From assembly GCA_903825035.1 (NCBI GenBank), contig CAIJYV010000037.1, positions 1 to 38,657 of the forward strand: DNA of 38,657 nucleotides, in the 5' to 3' direction. This DNA is from an uncultured Actinomycetes bacterium. Lineage in GTDB: Bacteria > Actinomycetota > Acidimicrobiia > Acidimicrobiales > RAAP-2. This document shows, one piece after another, positions 25,597-33,127 of this stretch. The first letter of the stretch is position 1. Every line of letters starts with the position of its first letter. Below the pieces are notes generated by a model. That model saw nothing but the letters and a program-made list of their open reading frames with translations. It made no database searches and was not told the origin of the DNA. The translations under genes were made by a program, and so were the position numbers.

Positions 25597-26409
25597 TTAG
25601 AAGAGGCGGAAGTCAGTCCACGCGCCAGAAGCAACGAGGCGGACATAAACGTCAGTGAATGCGACGAAGATCAGCGATGACCAGGCAAAATTCATGTGCT
25701 TAGCGTTGAGTGGAGTCAAAATCTTCCAGAAGCGGTACCGGATTGGGTGAGCCTTGAATGACTTGACCTGCCCACCACAGAGGTGGCGACAGGCGTGACA
25801 AGAAAGTGAATATGCCCAGAGCAATCCAGCGTTGACGGTCAGCACGATTGTTCCCACCGTCACCCCAAAGCCAATGCCGGGCTGGTGGAAGGCACGAATC
25901 GCGTCATAGGTTAAGAGTGCATTGAACACCAATCCCGCGTAGAAGAAGTAACGGTGGATGTTCTGCATGATGAGCGGGAAGCGAGTTTCGCCTGAGTAGG
26001 AGCTGTGGGCGTCAGCAACGGCGCACGCCGGCGGCGACCACCAGAAGGCACGGTAGTAACTACGGCGGTAGTAGTAACAGGTGAGACGGAATCCCAATGG
26101 GAAAATCAAGATTAGGAGAGCCGGAGAGAGGGTCCAACCGCTTAAGGCGAAGCCAGCCTTCGATCCCGCTACGCAGTCGCTAGCGAGGCAGGGTGAGTAG
26201 AAGGGAGAAATAAGGTCGCGATGCATCTGAACACCGACGTAGTAATTCTTGTTCTGAAAGGCCGCCCAGGTTGAGTAGATGATGAAAGCGGTGAGGATTG
26301 AAACGGTAACTACCGGTTGAATCCACCAGCGGTCCTGGCGAAGTGTCGCAACATCGGGGCCACCACGGGTGCCTCCAAGTTGGACTTTGGTCTCTGAGAC
26401 TGACGTCAC
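25597..26409 (-). CDS. sdhC: Succinate dehydrogenase membrane anchor (five-helix SdhC type)
   Basis: A 270-residue membrane protein with about five hydrophobic helices (near 33-50, 93-112, 150-168, 182-203, 240-260). It is the single-subunit anchor found in actinobacterial Sdh1-type complexes rather than a separate SdhC/SdhD pair. It carries quinone/heme candidate histidines (H151 in QNIHRYFFYAG, H175, H221, H238). It also has a striking cysteine/histidine cluster C204-H-A-C207-R-H209-L-C211, plus C74 and C79. GTG 26409 follows a strong AAGGAG site. First gene of sdhC-sdhA-sdhB-SCP2. Confidence 0.88.
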   Translation of the reverse strand: MTSVSETKVQLGGTRGGPDVATLRQDRWWIQPVVTVSILTAFIIYSTWAAFQNKNYYVGVQMHRDLISPFYSPCLASDCVAGSKAGFALSGWTLSPALLILIFPLGFRLTCYYYRRSYYRAFWWSPPACAVADAHSSYSGETRFPLIMQNIHRYFFYAGLVFNALLTYDAIRAFHQPGIGFGVTVGTIVLTVNAGLLWAYSLSCHACRHLCGGQVKSFKAHPIRYRFWKILTPLNAKHMNFAWSSLIFVAFTDVYVRLVASGAWTDFRLF

Positions 26410-26449
26410 GGGTACTCCTTAGCTTGGTTGAACTACAACCCCCCGAGTC

Positions 26450-26473
26450 ATCTTAGGCAGGCGTACGCCAGCC
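26450..26473 (-). promoter_or_regulatory. Candidate promoter with near-perfect 18-bp palindrome upstream of the sdh operon
   Basis: On the minus strand TAAGAT (26455 down to 26450) is a good -10, predicting a leader of about 34 nt before the GTG at 26409. Immediately upstream lies GGCAGGCGTACGCCAGCC (26456-26473), an 18-bp palindrome with a single mismatched pair, centred on TA. It occupies the -10/-35 spacer, where a bound regulator would block polymerase. No clear -35 is seen. Confidence 0.5.
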
Positions 26474-26514
26474 TTCATCAGGAATTAACTAAGAAAGTCA
26501 CCGGAAATACTTCG

Positions 26515-26538
26515 AAAACGACCTTCGGACACCCGAAG
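26515..26538 (-). terminator. Candidate terminator after ctaF
   Basis: Read on the minus strand, CTTCGG-GTGT-CCGAAG (26538 down to 26523) forms a 6-bp stem with a 4-nt loop, extendable past a 2-nt bulge. It is followed by GTCG and TTTT (26518-26515). It sits just after the ctaF stop at 26545, which is where the cta operon should end before the sdh promoter. Confidence 0.5.
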
Positions 26539-26544
26539 AAGTCC

Positions 26545-26937
26545 TCAGACTTGACCGCCGCGACGCCCTTCGGAGGTACCACCCAAAAGCGCCCAAAGAA
26601 CGAGGGCCAGGCCAGGAATCAAGAGCCAGATGCCAAAGACTAAGGCGAGGACTACGAAAAAGGAACCCATACCCAGCAAGAAGGGGAAGATCGAGGTGCC
26701 GGGGAAGGACCCCACCACTCCAGCACCAACTTCAGTAGTGGCGTTGGGGTCATCTTCGGGGCGAGTCTTCATGCGACGGCTCCAGTAGTAGTAATAGCTA
26801 CCAGGTAAGAAGCAGAGCAACATGCCGGCAAACATCATTACGCCACCGGCGTTCTCGAGACTCCAGGTCCAGTAGACGGCACACATGGCACCGAAGAAGA
26901 GACCTAGGAACAACAGAAGTTTGGCTTCAATGCGCAT
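26545..26937 (-). CDS. ctaF: Cytochrome c oxidase subunit 4 (actinobacterial type)
   Basis: A 130-residue membrane protein with four hydrophobic helices in two pairs (about 5-24 and 33-50, then 82-102 and 103-118). The central hydrophilic loop has YYYYWSRRMKTRPEDDP. This matches CtaF, the small oxidase subunit particular to Actinobacteria. Its start lies 2 nt after the ctaD stop, which confirms the role. Confidence 0.9.
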   Translation of the reverse strand: MRIEAKLLLFLGLFFGAMCAVYWTWSLENAGGVMMFAGMLLCFLPGSYYYYWSRRMKTRPEDDPNATTEVGAGVVGSFPGTSIFPFLLGMGSFFVVLALVFGIWLLIPGLALVLWALLGGTSEGRRGGQV

Positions 26938-26939
26938 GA

Positions 26940-28604
26940 CTAACCTTCGTGGTTTTCGTGAGCAATTGCCTTGTGCTCAGGGTGGTTGTGGTCCCAGGTG
27001 GGACGTTCGGATCGGATCTGGGGCAGACGGTAGAAGTTGTGGTGAGGGGGTGGCGAGGTAGTGAACCACTCCAAGGTCTGAGCATCCCATGGGTTGTCTC
27101 CCGCTGGGTACTTCTTCCAACTCACGACCACGTTCACAACGAAGAGCAGGGTGGAAACACCAATTAAGAGTGCGCCGAGTGAACTGATTTCATTCAACGT
27201 AACCCATCCATGGTGGTGCGGGTAGACCGCCATGCGGCGGGGCATTCCCTGGAGGCCAAGGATGTACTGCGGGAAGGTGAAGACCTGAGTACCGATGAAC
27301 AAGAACCAGAACTGCGACTTACCGATGCGCTCGTTGAGTAGGTAGCCGGTGATCTTTGGTCCCCAGTAGTAGAGGCCACCCATACCGGCCAAAAGCAGTG
27401 CCATGACTACGGAGTGGAAGTGAGCCACCACGAAGTAAGTGTCGTGGGTGAAGAAGTCCAGCGGGGGCGAGGCCAAGTAAATACCGGTCAAACCACCGAT
27501 AAGGAAGGTCACGAGGAACCCAATCGACATCAGCATCGCCGTCGAGAACCAAATCTCTCCGCGCCACATGGTGCCAATCCAGTTGAAAATCTTGATTCCA
27601 GTGGGAACCGCGATCAAGAGACTCATGATTGAGAAGAAGGGCAAGAGCACCACACCGGTTGTAAACATGTGGTGAGCCCAGACGCCGAGTGAAAGTGCGG
27701 CAATGGAAATGGTGGCGAAAATCATGCCCTTGTAACCGAAGACCGGCTTCTTGGAGAACACAGCGATGATTTCAGTGGCCATGCCGAAGAAGGGCAGCGC
27801 CAAGATGTACACCTCGGGGTGCCCCCAGAACCAGAAGATGTGTTGCCAGAGCACGGGCACACCTCCTCCCGCTACCGAGAAGATGTGGGTACCAAAGTGT
27901 CGGTCGGCGTACAACATGATCAATCCGGCGGTGAGGACGGGGAAAGCCAAGAGGATCAAGATTGCGGTGACGAGCAAGTTCCACGTGAAAATTGGCATGC
28001 GGAACATCGTCATACCAGGAGCACGCAAGTAGAAGATTGTGGCAACTAGGTTCACGCCAGTAAAGATGGCCGAGAATCCAGTCAGCATCAATCCACCAAT
28101 CCACAAGTCGGCACCCGCACCGGGGGCGTTCAGTGAACTAGTCAGCGGGGCGTAACCCACCCAGCCAAAGTTGGCGGCTCCGCCAGTGGTGAAAAAGCCC
28201 AACAGCATGGTGATTGAACCGGTGAGATAAAGCCAGTAACTCAATGCGTTGAGACGTGGGAAGGCCATGTCGGGCGCACCGATTTGAATTGGCACGATGA
28301 TGTTGGCGAGCGCACCAAAGGCGAAGGGGCCAGCGAAAAGGTAGATCATGACCGAGCCGTGCATGGTGAAGAGCTCGTTGTATTGAGCAAATGAGACCAG
28401 GTGGCCGTTGGACGTGGCGAGCTGAGCTCGGATGAGCTCGGCCAGGGCACCGCCGATAACCAACATCACTACTGCGGTGATGGTGTACGAAAGGCCAATG
28501 ATCTTGTGGTCGGTGGTAGTCAACCACTTGAGCAAGCCGCTCGGACCATGGTGCTCGGCGTGGCCGTCGTGTTCGGTAGTGGTGGTGGGAATGGTGCGAC
28601 TCAT
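26940..28604 (-). CDS. ctaD: Cytochrome c oxidase subunit I (aa3 type)
   Basis: A 554-residue heme-copper oxidase core with 12 helices; it reduces oxygen to water and pumps protons. The CuB/heme a3 site is seen in WFWGHPEVYILALP (the cross-linked His-Tyr pair) and in WAHHMFTTG. The K-channel lysine is in PTGIKIFNWIGTMW, and the heme histidines in YFVVAHFHSVVMALLLAG. The low-spin heme ligand lies in the N-terminal MHGSVMIYLFAGP. Gene order ctaC-ctaD-ctaF with 2-nt gaps. Subunit III and the bc1 complex are not in this window. Confidence 0.97.
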   Translation of the reverse strand: MSRTIPTTTTEHDGHAEHHGPSGLLKWLTTTDHKIIGLSYTITAVVMLVIGGALAELIRAQLATSNGHLVSFAQYNELFTMHGSVMIYLFAGPFAFGALANIIVPIQIGAPDMAFPRLNALSYWLYLTGSITMLLGFFTTGGAANFGWVGYAPLTSSLNAPGAGADLWIGGLMLTGFSAIFTGVNLVATIFYLRAPGMTMFRMPIFTWNLLVTAILILLAFPVLTAGLIMLYADRHFGTHIFSVAGGGVPVLWQHIFWFWGHPEVYILALPFFGMATEIIAVFSKKPVFGYKGMIFATISIAALSLGVWAHHMFTTGVVLLPFFSIMSLLIAVPTGIKIFNWIGTMWRGEIWFSTAMLMSIGFLVTFLIGGLTGIYLASPPLDFFTHDTYFVVAHFHSVVMALLLAGMGGLYYWGPKITGYLLNERIGKSQFWFLFIGTQVFTFPQYILGLQGMPRRMAVYPHHHGWVTLNEISSLGALLIGVSTLLFVVNVVVSWKKYPAGDNPWDAQTLEWFTTSPPPHHNFYRLPQIRSERPTWDHNHPEHKAIAHENHEG

Positions 28605-28606
28605 GA

Positions 28607-29458
28607 TTAGTTCGCCTTGCTGTTGGTGGGCTTAGAAGGAACGTACGTATTGTTCTGGAGGGCGGTCGCACTCGCTGCGGCAGCAGCAGCGGAAACGTTG
28701 CGGTTGGCAACGAGCCACTGGTCGTAGGTAGCACGATCAACGACCTTCACTCGGAAGTACATGATTGAGTGGTACAGGCCACACAATTGTGTGCACTGTC
28801 CGCTGAAGACACCTGTCTTTACGGCGTTAAAGGTGAATTGGTTCTTTACCCCGGGCAGAGCGTAACGCGAGAAGTTGAACTCCTTGACGTAGAAACCGTG
28901 AACCACGTCAGTCGAGGTGAGATTGATGTGAACGTTGGTGTCGACGGGAACCACCATGGTGGGGTTCTGCGTAGTTTGACCAACAACGACAACCGAGTGA
29001 CCAGGGTACGCAAACTTCCAACCCCACTGGAAAGCGTTGACATTCACGACGACGTCAGTACGAGGGTTAGACACTTCAGGGTTCTCAACAATCAAAGTGC
29101 CAATGAAGAGGACGACAACAATGATGATTGGTACAACCGTGTAGAGGATTTCGAGCGGGATGTGGTACTGGCTCTGCTTGGGAATGGCCTTGTCGTCCGT
29201 GCGGCGGTAACGAAGGAATGCGTACGCCAAGAGCAACACCACGAGAGATCCAATAACAACCGCTCCAACGGAGAACCATTGCCACAAGTGATAGACGTTG
29301 ACTGAGCTCTTAGTGACACCCTTGGTAACGCCGAAGTTCGGCAAGGTGCAACCCGAGAGCAGCACGCCTGCAAATGGGATGATTAATAGGGGACGGACAC
29401 GGCGCCAGCGACGGCCAGAGGCCGGGGCACCCTGAGGGGGCAGGGTAGTTGATTCCAC
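28607..29458 (-). CDS. ctaC: Cytochrome c oxidase subunit II
   Basis: A 283-residue lipoprotein subunit with the CuA domain. The N-terminus RRWRRVRPLLIIPFAGVLLSGC ends in a lipobox (LLSGC), so it should be lipid-anchored. Two helices follow (LWQWFSVGAVVIGSLVVLLLAYAF and IPLEILYTVVPIIIVVVLFIG). The CuA ligands are in DVVHGFYV and FSGQCTQLCGLYHSIMYF. No cytochrome c domain is fused. GTG 29458 with TAAGG upstream is chosen over TTG 29512, because the extra 18 residues would place acidic sequence ahead of the signal peptide. Confidence 0.93.
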   Translation of the reverse strand: MESTTLPPQGAPASGRRWRRVRPLLIIPFAGVLLSGCTLPNFGVTKGVTKSSVNVYHLWQWFSVGAVVIGSLVVLLLAYAFLRYRRTDDKAIPKQSQYHIPLEILYTVVPIIIVVVLFIGTLIVENPEVSNPRTDVVVNVNAFQWGWKFAYPGHSVVVVGQTTQNPTMVVPVDTNVHINLTSTDVVHGFYVKEFNFSRYALPGVKNQFTFNAVKTGVFSGQCTQLCGLYHSIMYFRVKVVDRATYDQWLVANRNVSAAAAAASATALQNNTYVPSKPTNSKAN

Positions 29459-29481
29459 GATAGAAACCTTACTAATTATGG

Positions 29482-29501
29482 AAACTTCGTCGTTGAAGTT
29501 T
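29482..29501. repeat. Inverted repeat between tatA and ctaC
   Basis: AAACTTC (29482-29488) and GAAGTTT (29495-29501) form a perfect 7-bp dyad with a 6-nt loop in the 64-nt gap between the tatA stop and the ctaC start. It could be an attenuating or processing hairpin between a highly expressed and a less expressed gene, or an operator: a CATAAT hexamer (29480 down to 29475) lies just downstream on the minus strand. Undecided. Confidence 0.4.
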
Positions 29502-29522
29502 TCAGGGCGCAAAGCTGCAGGG

Positions 29523-29708
29523 TTACTTTTCTTCGGAATCTTGGCTCTTGGCCTCTTCCTTAGCTTGCTTCAAACCCTTTTCGAACTCGTTTTTCGCCGA
29601 GCCCAGGTTTCGTGCAAATTTCGGGATGGCCTTTCCGCCAAAGACGAGAACAGCGATGACCACGAGGACAATCACTAGGTCAACACTGGCAAATTCACCA
29701 AAAATCAC
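29523..29708 (-). CDS. tatA: Sec-independent translocase component TatA
   Basis: A 61-residue protein with one N-terminal helix (ASVDLVIVLVVIAVLVFGG), the hinge FGGKAIPKFARNLG, an amphipathic helix and a charged tail (KGLKQAKEEAKSQDSEEK). This is the canonical TatA/E layout, forming the pore of twin-arginine export of folded proteins such as Rieske proteins. GTG 29708 follows AAGGAG. It lies directly upstream of ctaC on the same strand. tatB and tatC are not in the window. Confidence 0.92.
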   Translation of the reverse strand: MIFGEFASVDLVIVLVVIAVLVFGGKAIPKFARNLGSAKNEFEKGLKQAKEEAKSQDSEEK

Positions 29709-29790
29709 TGTTCGCTCCTTGCATCTAAGACTTTCCCATCGTAGTGGCTGGCCCGGAGATGGCTTTCAAAAAGTCGGTAAGACTAGCCAA

Positions 29791-30468
29791 ATGCTGAAAG
29801 TAGACCGAAAAGTCCTCCGCTATTCGCTCAGCGTTTCTGTGACGGTGGGCCTGTACGGCATTGCCTTTGGCGCGGCCTCGGTCGCGGCCGGATTTAGCGT
29901 CCTGCAGAGCTGCCTCTTTTCGCTACTGACCTTCACTGGAGCCAGCCAGTTCGCCGCTGTCGGGGTGGTCGCTTCGGGCGGAACGGCGGCTGCGGCGATC
30001 TCAGCCGCAACTTTGCTCGGCACCCGTAATGCGCTCTACGGAATGCAGATGGCCCCACTGCTCAAGAATCGCGGCTTGAACAAATTGATAGCGGCTCACA
30101 TCACGATTGACGAATCGACCGGCGTAGCCCTTTCGCAAGTTGAGTTCGGCAACGCCTCCATGCGCCAGGGCTTCTGGTTAACCGGTGTGGGCGTCTTCGT
30201 ATTCTGGAATCTCTTTACCTTGCTCGGCGCCTTAGGAGCGAAACAACTCGGCACGCCCGCCTCGTGGGGACTCGATGCCGGTGTACCCGCAGCCTTCCTC
30301 GGACTCTTGTGGTTACGCCTCACATCGAATTTCCTTCGCTATGTTGCAGCGACCGCGATGATTTTTACTGTGCTCGTTACGCCCTGGCTCCCTTCGGGAC
30401 TACCAATAATCTCGGCCACGGCGGTGGCCATTGCGTTTGGCTGGACTGACCGGAGGAGCGAACAATGA
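29791..30468 (+). CDS. azlC: AzlC-family branched-chain amino acid exporter, large subunit
   Basis: A 225-residue membrane protein with hydrophobic helices and the AzlC patches SVTVGLYGIAFGAAS, LLTFTGASQFAAVGVVASGG, LLGTRNALYGMQMAPLL and AAHITIDESTG. With AzlD it exports branched-chain or related amino acids. The frame is open upstream to 29548, but that part is antisense to tatA. ATG 29791 gives the natural start MLKVDRKVLRYSLS. No ribosome binding site is seen, but a TAAGAC hexamer (29778-29783) ends 7 nt before the ATG. azlD overlaps its stop. Confidence 0.9.
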   Translation: MLKVDRKVLRYSLSVSVTVGLYGIAFGAASVAAGFSVLQSCLFSLLTFTGASQFAAVGVVASGGTAAAAISAATLLGTRNALYGMQMAPLLKNRGLNKLIAAHITIDESTGVALSQVEFGNASMRQGFWLTGVGVFVFWNLFTLLGALGAKQLGTPASWGLDAGVPAAFLGLLWLRLTSNFLRYVAATAMIFTVLVTPWLPSGLPIISATAVAIAFGWTDRRSEQ

Positions 30469-30767
30469 TGTGGGCTGTTCTGATTCTCACGAGTGTGCTT
30501 GCCCTCGCTACCAAACTCGCTGGTCACTACATTCCCGGTCGATGGTTATCGAATCCGCGATTACAACGCATCAACGCGCTAATCCCAATTGCGTTATTGA
30601 GTGCACTCGTAGTGGCGGAGTCCGTTACCAATAAGACCAAACTTGTTATAGATCACCGATTGGCTGGTGTCGCAGTGGCCCTCGTGGCACTCTTCGCCAA
30701 GATGCCATTCCCGGTGGTGGTTATCAGCGCAGTTACAACTTCAGCACTGATCTACCACCTTCACTAA
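30465..30767 (+). CDS. azlD: AzlD-family branched-chain amino acid transport protein
   Basis: A 100-residue protein with three to four hydrophobic helices (WAVLILTSVLALATKLAGHY, INALIPIALLSALVVAES, LAGVAVALVALFAKMPFPVV). This is the small partner of AzlC. The start at ATG 30465 overlaps the azlC stop, with a strong GGAGGAG site; a second ATG at 30468 is also possible. It ends tail-to-tail with the enoyl-CoA hydratase gene without spacing. Confidence 0.88.
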   Translation: MMWAVLILTSVLALATKLAGHYIPGRWLSNPRLQRINALIPIALLSALVVAESVTNKTKLVIDHRLAGVAVALVALFAKMPFPVVVISAVTTSALIYHLH

Positions 30768-31532
30768 TTAGTGGCCAGTCCAGTGGGCCGCACGCTTTTC
30801 GGCGAATGCGGTAGCACCCTCGTGGGCGTCAGCACTATCAGCCACTTTGGCGAAGAGTTCATCGTTCAGTGGCCAAGTGGCTTCCACACCTCGCTCAATT
30901 ACTTCACGGAGTACACGCTTCGAGGCGCGTACGGCGAGGGGCGCATTCGCCGCGATTCGGTCGGCAATGGCGTGGGCTCGTGGCAGCACCGCTTCGCCGG
31001 GGAGCACGTGATTCACGAGACCTAATTGAAAGGCACGCTCGGCAGTAATTGGCTCAGCGGTGAGCGCCATCTCACTGGCAATGGCTGGCGAGAGGCGAGT
31101 GGGTAGGCGAAGTAACCCGCCGGCTCCGGCGAAAAGCCCAATTTGGGTTTCGGGAATCCCGAACTTGGCGTGCTCGGCGGCAACGATGATGTCGCACATC
31201 AACAGCATTTCGAAGCCACCCGCAAACGCCGCTCCGTTAGCGGCACCGACGAGGGGCTTGAGGAAATTTCGACGGGTCATCCCCCCAAAGCCGTGTTCGT
31301 TAAATGGGCGCTCACCCTGAGCGAATGCTTTGAGGTCCATACCAGCACTGAAGGCTTTGTCGCCCGAACCAGTGAGAACAATAACGCGACAATTTTCGTC
31401 GTTCTCACACCGGTCAAGAATTTCGCTTAATCGATGCATCAAAGCAACGTTGATGGCGTTGCGAGCGTCGGGACGATTAAGCGTGACAAGACTCACGTGG
31501 CCATGCTGTTCAAGCAGTACTTCATCGGACAT
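30768..31532 (-). CDS. Enoyl-CoA hydratase/isomerase (crotonase) family protein
   Basis: A 254-residue crotonase-fold enzyme. The oxyanion-hole segments are AFSAGMDLKAFA and GAANGAAFAGGFEMLLMCDI. Both glutamates of classical enoyl-CoA hydratases are present (in GGFEML and GIPETQ), which favours hydration of trans-2-enoyl-CoA in beta-oxidation or amino acid breakdown. A PTRLSP patch and a C-terminal helix (WPLNDELFAKVADSADAHEGATAF) are typical. The ATG has a clear AGGAGG site. Divergent from the GH1-like gene; no other fatty-acid gene is beside it, so the pathway is open. Confidence 0.9.
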   Translation of the reverse strand: MSDEVLLEQHGHVSLVTLNRPDARNAINVALMHRLSEILDRCENDENCRVIVLTGSGDKAFSAGMDLKAFAQGERPFNEHGFGGMTRRNFLKPLVGAANGAAFAGGFEMLLMCDIIVAAEHAKFGIPETQIGLFAGAGGLLRLPTRLSPAIASEMALTAEPITAERAFQLGLVNHVLPGEAVLPRAHAIADRIAANAPLAVRASKRVLREVIERGVEATWPLNDELFAKVADSADAHEGATAFAEKRAAHWTGH

Positions 31533-31604
31533 AGCGACCTCCTAGTGGTGTCTGCGTTAAAACGCTAGTGGAGTTGGAGCTCGCTGACGTGCGAAACTAT
31601 CTAG

Positions 31605-32396
31605 GTGACCATCAAACCTCGACTGCTCGCCACCGTAGAGGGGTATGCCGTCGAGGGCGGGTATGACGAACCGTTCGCGCCCACAACTTGCTTTGCTCCG
31701 GCGATATCCCTTGGCCACCGCGAAGCGCCGGGCGAGGCGGCGAATTTATGGCGAGATTTTGAATTGGCGGTGCGCCACGTTCCCGAACTTGGTTTTGACG
31801 GAATTCGCCTCAGCGTCGAGTGGGCTCGAATTGAGCCACGCCAGGGACAGATCGATGAAGTGGCGCTGGCTAGATACAGGGAGATGATCGCATTCGCGAA
31901 ATCATTACATCTGCACGTAACCGTCGTGATTATTGATCAAGCCTGGCCCGCGTGGCTCGGCCAAGAGGCGTGGCTCCTACCGTGGGTGGTGCCACATTTC
32001 GTTGAACACGTCAAGCGCGTCGTCCATGAATTTTCGGGTTTGGCCGACAACTTCATTCTGTTCGCTAACTGGGCCCACCTGCTCAATGGCTTTACCGAAA
32101 TGAGTGGCCCCCCTTGGCGGCGGCGAGCCACTGATGACGCCTACCGCGCTCAGGTTCAGTTGAGAAAAATGACGGACCTAATTTTGCAGGATGACTCAAT
32201 CGCGCCACTGCTAGTTAACGAGTGGTATGTCGTAGACGCTGACGATTTGAAGGGCGTAGCAATGGTGCGCGCGGAAGGAAACCGCGAAGAAATCCACGTG
32301 CGCTCAATCCTTGAAGGCTTCGGGCCTACTAAGTGCAACGCGGGACTTCTCGCTCGAGCGGGTGAAGACTTTTACCCAATCAGTCGGGGTGCGTAA
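31605..32396 (+). CDS. Short GH1-like TIM-barrel protein, probable pseudoenzyme
   Basis: A 263-residue protein that resembles the N-terminal half of glycoside hydrolase family 1. DFELAVRHVPELGFDGIRLSVEWARIEPRQGQID (residues 51-84) matches the family's SIEWSRIEP region, followed by barrel strands and helices. GH1 enzymes are about 450 residues and need a Glu in a TLNEP motif; here the equivalent stretch reads FANWAHLLNGF (N155-W156-A157), so the acid/base Glu is gone. The nucleophile half (ENG) is absent as well. The frame is intact, without stops, with codon use like the neighbours, so it looks maintained rather than decaying. GTG 31605 has no ribosome binding site, and AACTAT lies just upstream. 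Function unknown; its end overlaps DedA by 17 nt, tail to tail. Confidence 0.72.
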   Translation: MTIKPRLLATVEGYAVEGGYDEPFAPTTCFAPAISLGHREAPGEAANLWRDFELAVRHVPELGFDGIRLSVEWARIEPRQGQIDEVALARYREMIAFAKSLHLHVTVVIIDQAWPAWLGQEAWLLPWVVPHFVEHVKRVVHEFSGLADNFILFANWAHLLNGFTEMSGPPWRRRATDDAYRAQVQLRKMTDLILQDDSIAPLLVNEWYVVDADDLKGVAMVRAEGNREEIHVRSILEGFGPTKCNAGLLARAGEDFYPISRGA

Positions 32397-33021
32397 CTTC
32401 CCATTCGGTTTCCTCACGGGCCTCACGGCGCTTGCTGCGAATGTGATGGAAGGTAACGAATGAGGCGAAGAGAACGAGAAGCACGATGCCAACCCAGCTG
32501 GCCGCTTTTTCAATTCGGTGTAGGGCGTGACCGGCGAGAAAGCCAATCATCGTGAATCCAGCACCCCACAAAAGCCCGCCGATGGCGTTAGCAATTAGGA
32601 AGCGCCGGTAGTGCATCTTGGAAATTCCCGCGAGACCAGGCATGACCGCGCGTAAGAACGCGGTGAAGCGTCCAGCAATCACGTAGACGGGTCCGCGTTT
32701 GCGCAGCCCCTCGAGAGCTCGGTCTAGGGCCGCGCGACGCTTGCGCAGAATCTTGAGTTCGAGGATTTGTGATCCATATCGTTTGCCAATCGCATAACCA
32801 ACTGAGTCACCAATGATTGCCGCCAACACGACCGCGACTGACAAGCCAACAATGTTGACGCGTCCTTGCGAAGCGATTACCCCACCAACGATGACGGCAG
32901 TTTCGCCAGGGATGACGAAACCAATGAAGAGGGCGGCTTCGCCAAAAACCAAAAAGGCCACCAGCAGGTAGACCCAGACGCTTGGCAGGCTATGTAGCTG
33001 CTGAAGAATCCAATTAATCAC
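32380..33021 (-). CDS. DedA/VTT-family membrane protein
   Basis: A 213-residue membrane protein with the DedA signatures VFGEAALFIGFVIPGETAVIVGG (re-entrant loop with acidic residues) and IAGRFTAFLRAVMPGLAGISKMHYRRF. Helices follow, then a basic tail (RSKRREAREETEWE). The family includes lipid scramblases/flippases and is linked to membrane potential and undecaprenyl-phosphate recycling. GTG 33021 follows AAGGGG. No operon partner; divergent from the DoxX-Rieske gene. Confidence 0.9.
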   Translation of the reverse strand: MINWILQQLHSLPSVWVYLLVAFLVFGEAALFIGFVIPGETAVIVGGVIASQGRVNIVGLSVAVVLAAIIGDSVGYAIGKRYGSQILELKILRKRRAALDRALEGLRKRGPVYVIAGRFTAFLRAVMPGLAGISKMHYRRFLIANAIGGLLWGAGFTMIGFLAGHALHRIEKAASWVGIVLLVLFASFVTFHHIRSKRREAREETEWEVTHPD

Positions 33022-33114
33022 GAAAGCCCCTTGAGATGAAGTGTTCCCACATCTTTATTCATAAATGTTTGCTAAGAGAGCCTAGTTTTGGGTTTCTGCA
33101 GTCTTTGGCTCTGC

Positions 33115-33127
33115 GAGAATAAACCTC
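33115..33127 (+). promoter_or_regulatory. Candidate promoter for the DoxX-Rieske/two-component operon
   Basis: GAGAAT (33115-33120) ends 7 nt before ATG 33128 in a region without a ribosome binding site, suggesting a leaderless transcript. No convincing -35. The rest of the 33022-33127 gap is AT-rich next to the DedA start and shows nothing else clear. Confidence 0.3.

Noticed and set aside
26428-26643. Plus-strand open frame in the sdhC-ctaF gap
   Set aside because: It runs antisense into ctaF, has no ribosome binding site, and its peptide is low-complexity and polar without family features; the gap is better explained by the sdh promoter and the cta terminator.
29548-29790. Upstream extension of azlC by 81 codons
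   Set aside because: It lies antisense to tatA, and the AzlC family starts at the MLKVDRK-equivalent position; the extension has no family similarity.
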